Shown one piece after another: positions 16,372-24,974 of a stretch of 64,000 nucleotides of DNA. The DNA is from Paenibacillus qinlingensis (GTDB taxonomy: Bacteria > Bacillota > Bacilli > Paenibacillales > NBRC-103111). Location of the stretch: contig NZ_JABMKY010000016.1 in NCBI RefSeq assembly GCF_013204845.1, positions 124,001 to 188,000 of the forward strand. Direction: 5' to 3'. The notes beneath the pieces were generated by a model. It did no database searches. It worked only from the letters and a program-made list of their open reading frames with translations, and was not told the DNA's origin. How positions within the stretch are numbered: the first letter of the stretch is position 1; the number at the start of each line of letters is the position of its first letter. Position numbers and translations under genes: made by a program.

Positions 16372-18021
16372 ATGTCTCATTTTCCAACAAAAGGATCACA
16401 AGGTGTACGGTTCACGTTTGCAACGGACAGCCAGGTCGAAAGTGTCGCGGTTGCAGGGACGTTTAACAATTGGAATGGCGATAGGAACTTCATGCGTAAA
16501 ATGGAGGGGGAGAACGTCTGGGAGCTCCAAATTCCGATCCCGAAGGGGCGGCATCTCTATAAATTCGTCGTGAATGGGGACAATTGGATACTAGATCCCA
16601 TGAATCCGAGTATATCGGAAGATGGGCAAAATAATTCAGCCATCACAGTGACTGAGCAGGGCGAAGTTCTGATTAGAACAAGTGATATCTCAGAGGAACA
16701 TCCGGGTTATATGTATGCCAATTATACGGCGCTCGCAAGTCCAGATTGGATTAAGAAAGCTGTGATTTATGAACTTCATGTTCGAGCTTTTACTAAAAAC
16801 GGATTTAATGGGTTGACGAATCAAATAGCCTATTTCAAAAAACTCGGGGTAAACACGCTGTGGCTAATGCCATTCAACGAAGTAGGTCTTGAAGGCAGGA
16901 TTGGTAAGTATGGGGATCCGTATGCTGTGAAGGATTTTTATCGTATGGACCCAAGCTTTGGCACGAAAGAAGAACTATCGGATTTCATTCGTGTAGCTCA
17001 TGAGAACGGGATAAGGGTCATTCTGGATTGGGTTCTGAACAGGACGAGTGTGGATCATATCATGACAAGAAGTCATCCGGAGTTTTTCACACGGACTGAA
17101 CAAAATGAGCTGTTTTACGACGTGCCCAACCGGTCCTATTTCGCGGGACTACAGTTCGATAATCGTGATATGCGAAGCTACGTCATTGAGGCCATGAAGC
17201 ATTGGATTACTGGGTTTGATTTTGACGGTATTCGACTGGATGATTCGGACATTACCCCGTATGATTTTTTAACAGAAATTAAGCAAGAGCTGCAAGTGGT
17301 AAAAGATGATCTGATCTTAATTTCACAGTCCTACGATGAGTTTCATCATCTGGAATCCTGTGATTTGACCTACGATGGCAAGCTGCGTATGTTAATTCGC
17401 GATTGGATCGATAGAAAGATCTCTCAAGAGGAGTTCATGGCCATTTACAACTCTTTCAAATACAGCTTCCCTCAACATGCGCTTAGAATGAGTTGGCTTG
17501 AGGAGAAAGAACAGTCTCGAATAGCCGCCTATTTGGGCGAAAAACTTGCTGGACCCGCAGCAACGATTTTGCTTACGTTAGAAGGTGTTCCTTGCTTGAT
17601 GATGGGACAGGAGTTTAATGAACCAACCTTGGCAACATGGGCTTCATTATTCGATGAATATGAACTGAATTGGCAACAATTTAATAGGCAAATGTTTGAA
17701 CACTATGCTTTTCTCATTCAGCTACGTACAAGCAATCCTGCATTTTGGAAGGGGAAATTGACGTTTATCCGTAATTCGGGCGACATGGTTGTGTCTTATG
17801 CAAGACAGTATGAGCGTGATACGTATCTGGTCGTTGTTAATCTTTCTCCAGAAGCCGTCATTGTTCGATTTGACGATAGCCAGCTAGACGAGGGTGATAT
17901 CCATGATTGGAACAATATGATCTATCAAACAGCGACTGTCAATCGCCAGTTTGCGGAAGACTCGTCTGAGCTGTGGCTGGACGGATATGAGAGTGTCATT
18001 TTTAGAAAAGTGAGCGTGTAG
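16372..18021 (+). CDS. GH13-fold protein with N-terminal CBM48; catalytic motifs degenerate
   Basis: 549 aa, cytoplasmic (no signal). Residues 10-95 form an isoamylase-type CBM48/AMPK-like glycogen-binding domain (VAVAGTFNNWNG, KFVVNGDNWILDP). Residues 125-470 form the alpha-amylase barrel (VIYELHVRAFT, LGVNTLWLMP), then a C-terminal beta domain. The nucleophile region GIRLD (D290) is intact. Elsewhere, region I reads DWVLNR (canonical N-H is N223-R224), the acid/base Glu of region III is Q319 (LISQS), and region IV NHD is E378-K379-E380. So it may be catalytically dead or altered: perhaps a glucan-binding or regulatory protein. Single gene followed by a convergent padR-type gene 11 bp away. 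Confidence 0.85.
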   Translation: MSHFPTKGSQGVRFTFATDSQVESVAVAGTFNNWNGDRNFMRKMEGENVWELQIPIPKGRHLYKFVVNGDNWILDPMNPSISEDGQNNSAITVTEQGEVLIRTSDISEEHPGYMYANYTALASPDWIKKAVIYELHVRAFTKNGFNGLTNQIAYFKKLGVNTLWLMPFNEVGLEGRIGKYGDPYAVKDFYRMDPSFGTKEELSDFIRVAHENGIRVILDWVLNRTSVDHIMTRSHPEFFTRTEQNELFYDVPNRSYFAGLQFDNRDMRSYVIEAMKHWITGFDFDGIRLDDSDITPYDFLTEIKQELQVVKDDLILISQSYDEFHHLESCDLTYDGKLRMLIRDWIDRKISQEEFMAIYNSFKYSFPQHALRMSWLEEKEQSRIAAYLGEKLAGPAATILLTLEGVPCLMMGQEFNEPTLATWASLFDEYELNWQQFNRQMFEHYAFLIQLRTSNPAFWKGKLTFIRNSGDMVVSYARQYERDTYLVVVNLSPEAVIVRFDDSQLDEGDIHDWNNMIYQTATVNRQFAEDSSELWLDGYESVIFRKVSV

Positions 18022-18032
18022 TTGATTACAGG

Positions 18033-18575
18033 TTAGGGTGTTTGTGAGGGTAGCTCGGCAAGCAGGGCTTCGAACCATTCCTTGGCAAAAGTATGAGAGC
18101 GGATACCATAATCAAGTGTTTTGATTTGATAAGCAAGAATTTCTGCATAGGGTGCCGGAACTTGAACGTTCTGGAGCCCTTTGTCCATGTGTTGGAGATC
18201 ATGTTCAACCTTTTCAATCTGCGAGATAATGTGCTGTAGAATGGCACGTTTATCTGAAGTGGAGTCGATTAATCCCAGAAAAAACACTTTAGCTAGGGCT
18301 GTGGATTCTAATCTGCTTGTTGCTATCTCTGAACCCATCCAGGTATAGAATGCGCCTCGACCTTTCTCTGAGATGACGTATACTTTCTTGTTTCGCCCTC
18401 GATCTACCTCTTCCTCATAGCCAATATCACCTTGTTGAAGTAATTTCTTTAAAGCCGTCTGCAAGCTGCCATAACTGGCACTATAGAACAAGGCAATGCC
18501 TTGTTGAAATGCTTTGTTGAGCTCATACACGGTCTGATTCTTCAAAATTAATAAACCAAGAATGACGAATTCCAT
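18033..18575 (-). CDS. PadR-family transcriptional regulator
   Basis: 180 aa. Winged helix at about 1-75 (VILGLLILKNQTVYELNKAF, YGSLQTALKKLLQQGDI, VISEKGRGAF) and a C-terminal Vir-type helical dimerisation domain. AAGGAG lies 9 nt before the ATG. It is divergent from a serine-hydrolase gene, and the intergenic palindromes are well placed for control of both genes. Confidence 0.9.
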   Translation of the reverse strand: MEFVILGLLILKNQTVYELNKAFQQGIALFYSASYGSLQTALKKLLQQGDIGYEEEVDRGRNKKVYVISEKGRGAFYTWMGSEIATSRLESTALAKVFFLGLIDSTSDKRAILQHIISQIEKVEHDLQHMDKGLQNVQVPAPYAEILAYQIKTLDYGIRSHTFAKEWFEALLAELPSQTP

Positions 18576-18597
18576 AGGGGGAGTCTCCTTATTCGTG

Positions 18598-18648
18598 TTG
18601 ACATACGACTTGTCCTTACACTACGATTAGTTATATTACTAATAGTAA
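18598..18648. promoter_or_regulatory. Divergent promoter/operator region for padR-type and serine-hydrolase genes
   Basis: Two overlapping palindromes: ATTAGT-N6-ACTAAT (18626-18643) and TTACTAATAGTAA (18636-18648). TTGACA on the plus strand at 18598 is a good -35 candidate for the hydrolase. PadR proteins bind short dyads of this type. Confidence 0.5.
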
Positions 18649-18697
18649 CATTGGTCGTTTGCAAACACAATTCTTTCTGGGGAGGATCCGTATCGCG

Positions 18698-19822
18698 ATG
18701 TTTGTTCGAAAATCATGGAGCCATGAGGTAGCCACAAAGCATTTTGATTCCTACTTCGCGAAATTACTTAAGAGCAGCCGCCATCAGACTGGACTACAGG
18801 TATGGATTGAGAGCCATGGATTTACGTATCGTTATGCCGCGGGCAGAATATCAGCAAGCAATGGCGCGGCAATCAGACCTAATCAACCTTTTCATACGGC
18901 AAGTATTGGCAAAGTGTTTACTGCTGTGTTACTCATGAAACTGGCGGAGAGCGGTAAACTTTCGTTAGATTCTCCAGTTGAGACTTTGTTACCACCGTCT
19001 GAGTTGGAAAATCTCTTCGTGTATCGCGATGTTGACTACGCTCATCAAGTGACGATCAAGCAGTTGCTTGGGCACACATCGGGCTTGGCAGATTATTTCG
19101 AGGACCCTGTCATCCACAAGCCAATGTTTATCCAACGTATACTTGCCAATCCTCAGGGATGGTGGACACCAGAAACGTTAATTGCATTTACGAGGGAAAA
19201 TCAAGGAAGCTTTGGAACGCCAGCATCGCGCTTTCATTACTCGGATACTGGTTATATTCTGTTAGGAAGAATTATCGAGCGTGTCACGGGAAAATCGTTT
19301 AGCGACAATCTGCACGATGAGATCTTCAGTCCGCTACGAATGAATGATTCCTACTTAATGTTCTATTCGCAACCGAAACATACGCCAGCAGAACCGATTC
19401 AGGATATTTGGTTGAATAAGGTTGAAATCAGCCGTATGCCCTGCTTAAGCTGCGATTGGGCTGGCGGAGGAATCGTAACGACACCGCAAGATCTACTGCT
19501 TTTTCAAAAAGCACTTTGGAATGGAACAGGCCTTGAGGCATCGTCGTTACAGGCCATGACAACCTTCACACATCAATTCCGAAATGGGATTCATTATGGG
19601 TTGGGGATGATGGAGCTTCAATTTGAGGGGTTTTTCTTCTTGCTTCGAGGTTTACCAAGGCTTCAGGGACATAGTGGAATACTAGGTACGCATATGTTCA
19701 GCCATCCAGAAACCGAAACGCATATCGTAATGAACTTCGGTTCCAGTACGGCGATTGTTAGAAGCTACAAAGCACTAATTGAAGTGGTGATGACGTTGAA
19801 AAGGATGCAAGTATGGGGGTAG
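18698..19822 (+). CDS. Serine hydrolase, class C beta-lactamase / DD-peptidase family
   Basis: 374 aa from ATG 18698. Motif 1 SIGK (TASIGKVFTAVLL) supplies nucleophile Ser and Lys, motif 2 is YSD (FHYSDTGYILLG) and motif 3 is HSG (LQGHSGILGT). GHTSGLADY is typical of beta-lactamase/transpeptidase-like esterases. No clear signal peptide, so probably cytoplasmic and an esterase or peptidase rather than a resistance enzyme. GGGGAGG is 12 nt upstream of this ATG; an alternative TTG start 13 codons earlier exists. Probably regulated by the divergent PadR. Confidence 0.85.
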   Translation: MFVRKSWSHEVATKHFDSYFAKLLKSSRHQTGLQVWIESHGFTYRYAAGRISASNGAAIRPNQPFHTASIGKVFTAVLLMKLAESGKLSLDSPVETLLPPSELENLFVYRDVDYAHQVTIKQLLGHTSGLADYFEDPVIHKPMFIQRILANPQGWWTPETLIAFTRENQGSFGTPASRFHYSDTGYILLGRIIERVTGKSFSDNLHDEIFSPLRMNDSYLMFYSQPKHTPAEPIQDIWLNKVEISRMPCLSCDWAGGGIVTTPQDLLLFQKALWNGTGLEASSLQAMTTFTHQFRNGIHYGLGMMELQFEGFFFLLRGLPRLQGHSGILGTHMFSHPETETHIVMNFGSSTAIVRSYKALIEVVMTLKRMQVWG

Positions 19823-19844
19823 AGATTTTCCAGAGCTAAGTCGG

Positions 19845-20112
19845 GAATAATCCAGAGCTATTCCAGAGCTGAGCCGGGAATAATCCAGATCTATTCAAGA
19901 GCTAGTCCAGCGCACCGCACCTCACCGCTAACGGACATGGGAGACCGTATTTGCCTGAAATCAGGCATTCCATTTGGCTAACGGACACAGCAGACGCTAT
20001 TGAACTGATTTCATGCCTTTATCGGCTGTTCAAGAACGTTTAACGTCGATTGTGTCCGTTAGCTTCTGCGCAGAGACGTAAATGAAGAATTAACGCTACT
20101 GGTGTCCGTTAG
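19845..20112. repeat. Intergenic repeat region with CTAACGGACA repeats
   Basis: Two parts in the 382-bp gap after the serine hydrolase. First, an imperfect direct repeat of about 40 bp (core CCGGGAATAATCCAGA-like) at about 19826-19895. Second, CTAACGGACA at 19928 and 19978 in forward and at 20052 and 20102 in reverse orientation (GTGTCCGTTAG), with a TGCCTGA-AA-TCAGGCA hairpin between. Such elements look like interspersed extragenic repeats of Paenibacillus genomes. No gene seen. Confidence 0.7.
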
Positions 20113-20204
20113 GACAATTGGAGATGCTGAAAAATGAGGATTATCCATCGAGATCGATTAGATGACTAGGAAGGATCAACCTACGAAATGGAAGGCCAAC
20201 GGTT

Positions 20205-20915
20205 CTACCAAGGCAGAGGTTCCGTTTTGTGGAAAAATCCACCAGACGGACCATCCGCGGAGAGTGTAGCCAAATATACAGCAGTCTCAGCGCCTTCATG
20301 GATTTCCATGAGGGCAGCAGGTCCGCCCATGTCGGTTTTTACCCAGCCAGGGTGGCAGGCATTCACCTTTAAGTTGGAACCTTTTAGCGCAATGGATAGC
20401 TGTGCTGTCCACGCATTCAGCGCTGCTTTCGATACGGTGTAAGCTGGAACAGCAGCTCCGGCATACATGTCATTCGTTAGAATGGTGGAAATGGAGCCGA
20501 GAATGCTGGATTGATTAACAATTCGACCTTCTGGACTTGCTTTTAATAGAGGGAGAAGTGCTTCTGTTAAGGCATGAGCGCCAAAGATATTGACATCAAA
20601 TGTACGTCGCATAACATCCGTGTTATTGCCTTCATGATCCAAATAAATGCCTGCATTATTAACGAGAATGTCTAATTTTCCATAGGTCTGACCAATCTTC
20701 GTGACAACCTGCCCAATGTGCTCAGGATTAGTTACATCTAATTCAATCGGATAAGCTTCGATTTCCTCAGCTCGCAGCTGCTCGGCAGCGTTCTCTGCCT
20801 TACGCACATCACGGGCTCCGAGTAGTACAATAATACCTTGCTGTCCTAGCTGCCGGCCAATTTCTAAGCCTATTCCTTTATTAGCTCCTGTTATCAATGC
20901 AATTTTTTTCGTCAT
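20205..20915 (-). CDS. Short-chain dehydrogenase/reductase (SDR)
   Basis: 236 aa classical SDR. Cofactor motif TGANKGIG (9-16), NNAG (about 86-89), and catalytic Ser, Tyr and Lys (QSSILGS... YTVSK). It resembles carbonyl-reductase-like SDRs that use NADPH; substrate unknown. AGGAGG precedes the ATG. It follows a TetR-type gene by 63 bp and has its own operator-like site that matches the one upstream of tetR, so TetR very likely represses it. Confidence 0.92.
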   Translation of the reverse strand: MTKKIALITGANKGIGLEIGRQLGQQGIIVLLGARDVRKAENAAEQLRAEEIEAYPIELDVTNPEHIGQVVTKIGQTYGKLDILVNNAGIYLDHEGNNTDVMRRTFDVNIFGAHALTEALLPLLKASPEGRIVNQSSILGSISTILTNDMYAGAAVPAYTVSKAALNAWTAQLSIALKGSNLKVNACHPGWVKTDMGGPAALMEIHEGAETAVYLATLSADGPSGGFFHKTEPLPW

Positions 20916-20944
20916 TCTTTGTCTACCTCCTATAATTTTAGTTT

Positions 20945-20960
20945 TATACTGATTAGTACA
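20945..20960. promoter_or_regulatory. Operator-like palindrome upstream of SDR gene
   Basis: TATACTGATTAGTACA, with TTTT/AAAA flanks, matches the site at 21579-21594 upstream of the adjacent TetR gene (TGTACTTATCGGTACA) in sequence and length. Probable TetR operator. Confidence 0.6.
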
Positions 20961-20978
20961 AAATTGGTAAAAAAATGC

Positions 20979-21560
20979 TCAATCGAGCAAAGTAAGTAAC
21001 TCCGTTACCACACTATCGACGTATGCGCGTTCTGGCTGTGATTTCATCGTGACAGAAAGCCCAGTGGCTGAGATCGTAAGTAAGCGCGATACGGCAGCTG
21101 CATTCAATGAAGGTGAGAGTTCACCAGTGTGGATACCCGTTTCAAGTGTTTGTTGGATGATGTCAGTAAGTTTCAACTGATAGTTCTTCGTAATATGAGA
21201 TAAGCGCTCGTCGTGAGGTGCAAGTTCAACCATCGTGTTTATGCATAAGCAGCCCAAATCAGGCGTACTCTCGCCAACCCCTTCGATGATTCCTTCGAAA
21301 TACATGCGCAGTGCCTCTTTCACGGAAACGGCGTTCTGCATCCTGTTGTGAATAAAAGAGAGGCTCATGTCTACGTACTTGTTAAGCACGGTTTCAAACA
21401 ATTCTTTCTTTCCCCCAAATGTCGCATAAAGACTAGGACGCTGTATGCCCATTCGAGCGGTCAGATCACTCATTGAAGTCGCTTCATAGCCTTTTTCCCA
21501 AAATACGTGCATGGCTGCAGCCAATGCATGCTGTTCATCAAACTCCCGCGGTCGAACCAT
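20979..21560 (-). CDS. TetR/AcrR-family regulator of the SDR gene
   Basis: 193 aa from ATG 21560 (MVRPREFDEQHALAAAMHVF). HTH at about 10-55 (ATSMSDLTARMGIQRPSLYATFGGKKELF), C-terminal domain with DLGCLCINTMVEL typical of the AcrR/NemR-like branch, whose cysteines may sense electrophiles (C-x-C at LGCLC). The frame extends 17 codons further, but that would cover the operator and promoter. The palindrome TGTACTTATCGGTACA (21579-21594) just upstream suggests autoregulation. Confidence 0.88.
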   Translation of the reverse strand: MVRPREFDEQHALAAAMHVFWEKGYEATSMSDLTARMGIQRPSLYATFGGKKELFETVLNKYVDMSLSFIHNRMQNAVSVKEALRMYFEGIIEGVGESTPDLGCLCINTMVELAPHDERLSHITKNYQLKLTDIIQQTLETGIHTGELSPSLNAAAVSRLLTISATGLSVTMKSQPERAYVDSVVTELLTLLD

Positions 21561-21578
21561 AGTCGTGATCACTCTTTC

Positions 21579-21594
21579 TGTACTTATCGGTACA
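21579..21594. promoter_or_regulatory. Operator-like palindrome upstream of tetR-type gene
   Basis: TGTAC-N6-GTACA dyad 19 bp before the start codon; its twin lies upstream of the SDR gene. Confidence 0.6.
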
Positions 21595-21638
21595 AAACAA
21601 TCATATAGCAAATTTAACCAATCGTCAATGTTGATGAT

Positions 21639-22343
21639 TTAACCGATTATATTCAAAATTTGGCATAATTTATACAGGTCATACACGCCACGGAATTGTT
21701 CCCGCTTGATTTTGTATAGGAATTGTAGAGATTGATGCGCGATACGCTTGGCGTGCTCAATATCGTAGGGGTCCATTTCTGCGATTGCTTGTTTCAATCC
21801 AATAAGATCGAGCGAATAGACTGCTGGTCGCAAGGTACGGAGCAGCCTAATTTTATGTAATTGCGATCGATTATATCTGCGATAGCCATTCTGGGGATCG
21901 CGTGAGGAGAGTATGAGGCCGACTTTCTCCCAATGCCGAATGGTAGAGCGAGGGAGGGAGGTCTCCTGGGCAACTTCACCAATTGACATCCAGACCATAT
22001 CCTGGGCATCGTGTACGCTAGGGGACTCAGTTTCTAAGAGTTGAATATTTGACTCAGCCAGTAAAGTATCACGATGCAAGTTAGCTTGGACTTCATTTAC
22101 AATTCGGAGTGCGGAGTTCATCTCTTTGCGTTGAATGAAACCTAGAATTTCGGAGGTTGCCTCCATCCCAAACCCAGGTTCCATGGATTGAATACATGTA
22201 AAATAAGCAACATGTTCATCTGTGTATTGGCGGTAACCCTTTGATGTTCGCACTGAAGTAGGGACTCGACCCTTGGTCTCATAATTTCTTAAAGTGCTCG
22301 TGCTTATGTTAAGTTTCTTTGCAATATCGATCGGTCTAATCAT
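21639..22343 (-). CDS. MerR-family regulator with two MerR DNA-binding domains
   Basis: 234 aa. The first MerR winged helix is at about 1-75 (IRPIDIAKKLNISTSTLRNY, KGYRQYTDEHV). The second is at about 117-185 (WMSIGEVAQETSLPRSTIRHWEKVGL, NGYRRYNRSQLHKIRLLRTL). A helical linker lies between. No C-terminal metal or drug domain is visible. A tandem MerR arrangement in one chain is unusual because MerR proteins normally dimerise to make the second half-site reader. Divergent from a DUF5701 gene, a likely target. Confidence 0.85.
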   Translation of the reverse strand: MIRPIDIAKKLNISTSTLRNYETKGRVPTSVRTSKGYRQYTDEHVAYFTCIQSMEPGFGMEATSEILGFIQRKEMNSALRIVNEVQANLHRDTLLAESNIQLLETESPSVHDAQDMVWMSIGEVAQETSLPRSTIRHWEKVGLILSSRDPQNGYRRYNRSQLHKIRLLRTLRPAVYSLDLIGLKQAIAEMDPYDIEHAKRIAHQSLQFLYKIKREQFRGVYDLYKLCQILNIIG

Positions 22344-22506
22344 TGTGGTTCACCTCATCTTAGCCTTCTTCTAAGATTAAAGCAGAAGTATAAGGTTATG
22401 ACAACCATGTCTTTTAGAAGCTGCGATATTATTTCAAACCTTAGTATTAGCTTTAATGTTGTAAGATAATGATAGACCATTTCGTTAAGGAGGTACGCAC
22501 AAAGAT

Positions 22507-23127
22507 ATGTTGAATGAGGAGTTCGAACGTCAACTTGGGAATCTAATTCATAAAGGATATCCACAGTTAGTAGGATTAAGCGTGGCTGAATTTACGCAGG
22601 AATTAGAACAGCTCCAGCATAAAATCTCAGAAATGAATCCAGTCCAAATAGAATTACAGGAAAGTAAGATACCTTTTGTCATTGTGATTAAAAGTGATTG
22701 GTTAAATGCAGGCCAGGCGATGCAAGTAGTGGAACGAGAAGGGAAGAAGGGTTTCAGTATCATGGATGTCGAGGAAATCAATCGCTTTCAACCTATTGAG
22801 GGGATTAAGCTCCCTGAGGGGAGGGCTTATCTGTTGTGGGATATTGATACTGGCACTGAAACATTAAACGTGACACCAACCGCAGCATTAACTTTTATAG
22901 CGGAAGAAAACCGTTCTCCGCTTACCTTGGAAGAGGGAATTAGCGTGATTACCCACTTTCCTGATAGGTTGCGAAAAAATAATGGCTTCTCACTGCTGGG
23001 TTCTCGCTGTGGTGACCGAAGAGTCACTGCGCTATGGATTAGTGATAAAAAGCCAAAACTCGGCTGGTGCTGGGCGGGGAATCCACATACATGGCTAGGC
23101 TCCGCCTCTTGTGGAGCTAGAAGCTAA
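22507..23127 (+). CDS. DUF5701 family protein
   Basis: 206 aa soluble protein. The strongly conserved C-terminal block (FSLLGSRCGDRRVTALWIS; KLGWCWAGNPHTWLGSASCG) and IEGIKLPEGRAYLLWDIDTG identify the DUF5701 family, found in actinomycetes and Bacillales. Function unknown; conserved Cys, His and Trp residues suggest a ligand or metal site. AAGGAGG is 12 nt upstream. Its last codons overlap the convergent dehydrogenase gene by 4 bp. Confidence 0.88.
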   Translation: MLNEEFERQLGNLIHKGYPQLVGLSVAEFTQELEQLQHKISEMNPVQIELQESKIPFVIVIKSDWLNAGQAMQVVEREGKKGFSIMDVEEINRFQPIEGIKLPEGRAYLLWDIDTGTETLNVTPTAALTFIAEENRSPLTLEEGISVITHFPDRLRKNNGFSLLGSRCGDRRVTALWISDKKPKLGWCWAGNPHTWLGSASCGARS

Positions 23128-24278
23128 ACGATTTTCATGATCTTGCCATCTTGCGTGGATAGGTAAAGTTCGCCTGCCGAGTCCGTACCGAAGGAAGCAA
23201 TATTCAAACCGGACGCAAGTAAAGTTCGATTCTTGATCGTTCCGTCATTTTGTAGAGATAATGCCCAAATGTTCCCCGTACCATAATCTGCGTAGACATA
23301 CCAGCCATAAAGTTCAGGGAGTTTCGTGCCCCTATACACATAGCCTCCGGTAATCGATACGCCTTGATCACGACCATAGGTAAACAGTGGTTGCTCTAAG
23401 CCCGTCTTATTGCACCCTGTTTTTGGTTCGTAGCATTCAAATCCTTCTTGAATACGCCACCCATAGTTTTTACCTTTTTCTATGAGATTAATTTCTTCGA
23501 ATCTATTCTGGCCAACATCGGCAGCCCAAAGCTTTCCTGTAATGGTATCGAAGCTGAATCGCCATGGATTTCGCAGTCCGTAGGCATAGATTTCCTTAGC
23601 CCCTTTGCTAATAAAAGGATTATCAGCAGGGATTGCATAGAGAAGCCCAGCATCTTGCTTGTCTACGTTGATACGAAGTATTTTGCCTAGCAGGGACTGA
23701 AGGTTTTGGCTATTGTTCTGAGGATCTCCGCTGCTGCCACCGTCCCCCGTCGCTATGTACAAATAACCATCAGGGCCGAAAGCGAGTTGCCCGCCATTGT
23801 GATTCGGGTAAGGCTGCTTAAAAGTTAGGAGCACTTGCTCACTAGTTGGATCTAGAAGAGCCGGATTGTTTGGAATCGTGTTGTAGCGAGCGATGACCGT
23901 ATGGGTCTCCGTCGTGTAGTTTACATAGGCCCAATTGGGATCCTTCGGATGGAAGGCTAGTCCTAGCAAACCTTGTTCGTTTCCACTATCATTGACGCGA
24001 TCCGTAATATCGAGAATAAGAACGGGCTTTTCCTTCGGCTTATCGATGTTCACGCTGATGATCCTACCAGGCTGCTCTACGATATACAGGAGTTGCGGTG
24101 AGTTAACGCGATGCTCAATCCCTACGGGATGATCGAAGTTGTTTGGCTCAAAAAAAGGAGTCAGTGAAATGCTGTTCGACGTCGTGGAGGAAGGTTCGGA
24201 ATCTTTGGACCACAAGCATGCGGGTAGAATGAGTAGAAAGAGTAGGCTCATACATGCAAGACTATAACGCTTAATCAT
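23124..24278 (-). CDS. PQQ-dependent sugar dehydrogenase (soluble aldose dehydrogenase type), lipoprotein
   Basis: 384 aa. Lipoprotein signal (MIKRYSLACMSLLFLLILPAC) and then a six-bladed beta-propeller of the GSDH/YliI family. Family motifs: EQGLLGLAFHP, HNGGQLAFGPDGYLYIATGDGG (two pieces), YGLRNPWRFSFD, WAADVGQN. Such enzymes oxidise sugars with PQQ and pass electrons to membrane acceptors; many Gram-positive members have no known PQQ supply, so activity is uncertain. ATG at 24278 has GGAGG 6 nt upstream; the TTG two codons earlier is inside that spacer. Confidence 0.9.
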   Translation of the reverse strand: MIKRYSLACMSLLFLLILPACLWSKDSEPSSTTSNSISLTPFFEPNNFDHPVGIEHRVNSPQLLYIVEQPGRIISVNIDKPKEKPVLILDITDRVNDSGNEQGLLGLAFHPKDPNWAYVNYTTETHTVIARYNTIPNNPALLDPTSEQVLLTFKQPYPNHNGGQLAFGPDGYLYIATGDGGSSGDPQNNSQNLQSLLGKILRINVDKQDAGLLYAIPADNPFISKGAKEIYAYGLRNPWRFSFDTITGKLWAADVGQNRFEEINLIEKGKNYGWRIQEGFECYEPKTGCNKTGLEQPLFTYGRDQGVSITGGYVYRGTKLPELYGWYVYADYGTGNIWALSLQNDGTIKNRTLLASGLNIASFGTDSAGELYLSTQDGKIMKIV

Positions 24279-24301
24279 AATCAACCTCCTTCATGAAGAA
24301 G

Positions 24302-24787
24302 CTAATAATCTTCTTCGGCGTTCATATTCTTGATTTTCTTAAAAAACCATAAGAAATACCAATATGATAATAATAACGTGATCGTTATCGAGATGAAACT
24401 CATATACCATGTCCAATTTAAGTATTTTATTAAATCGGTGTGTTTTTCTAGTAAAACTTCGATTATTGTCATTATGGCTGGGAAGCTAAGCGTGTACAAA
24501 GTTTTCACTATCCATGATTTATCACGAGGGAAGTGTACGTTGAAAATGGCACTTATAGCTGGGAATACGAAATATTCAAACGTAAAACTTGCTTTGTAGA
24601 CAACGCTAAGAAAACCAACAGGGTATTCTATTAATCTTCCTTTAACAACTAATGTACCGAATAACCAAGTTGGGACTTGCATGAACATGAAACTTAATTG
24701 CGCTTTCAATAAATTCTTTCTTCTGATACATAATATCAAGAGAATTGCCGTAACGATCCAAACAAAGTAAAGAATAATCGTATCCAT
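24302..24787 (-). CDS. CBO0543-like membrane protein
   Basis: 161 aa with four or five predicted membrane helices (about 3-21, 30-48, 63-85, 95-115, 127-150). It resembles the uncharacterised CBO0543 family of sporulating Bacillota (EYPVGFLSVVYKASFTFEYF region). Function unknown; the family is often sporulation- or envelope-associated by context only. AGGGGA lies 9 nt before the ATG. It precedes the PQQ-type gene by 23 bp and may be cotranscribed with it. Confidence 0.7.
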   Translation of the reverse strand: MDTIILYFVWIVTAILLILCIRRKNLLKAQLSFMFMQVPTWLFGTLVVKGRLIEYPVGFLSVVYKASFTFEYFVFPAISAIFNVHFPRDKSWIVKTLYTLSFPAIMTIIEVLLEKHTDLIKYLNWTWYMSFISITITLLLSYWYFLWFFKKIKNMNAEEDY

Positions 24788-24974
24788 AGTTCAAGGTCCC
24801 CTAATTATTTACTACAATTAATTATGGTCATAACTAGGGCAAGTTAATCACGGAAAAAGTAAGGACCGCTCGGTTTAACGGATGATTCCGCATGAAAGCG
24901 AGAACCCAATTAATTTTGGAATCCTCGCCAGTCGGATGTGACAATAAAGCCATTTAAGTGGATGTAAACGTGGC

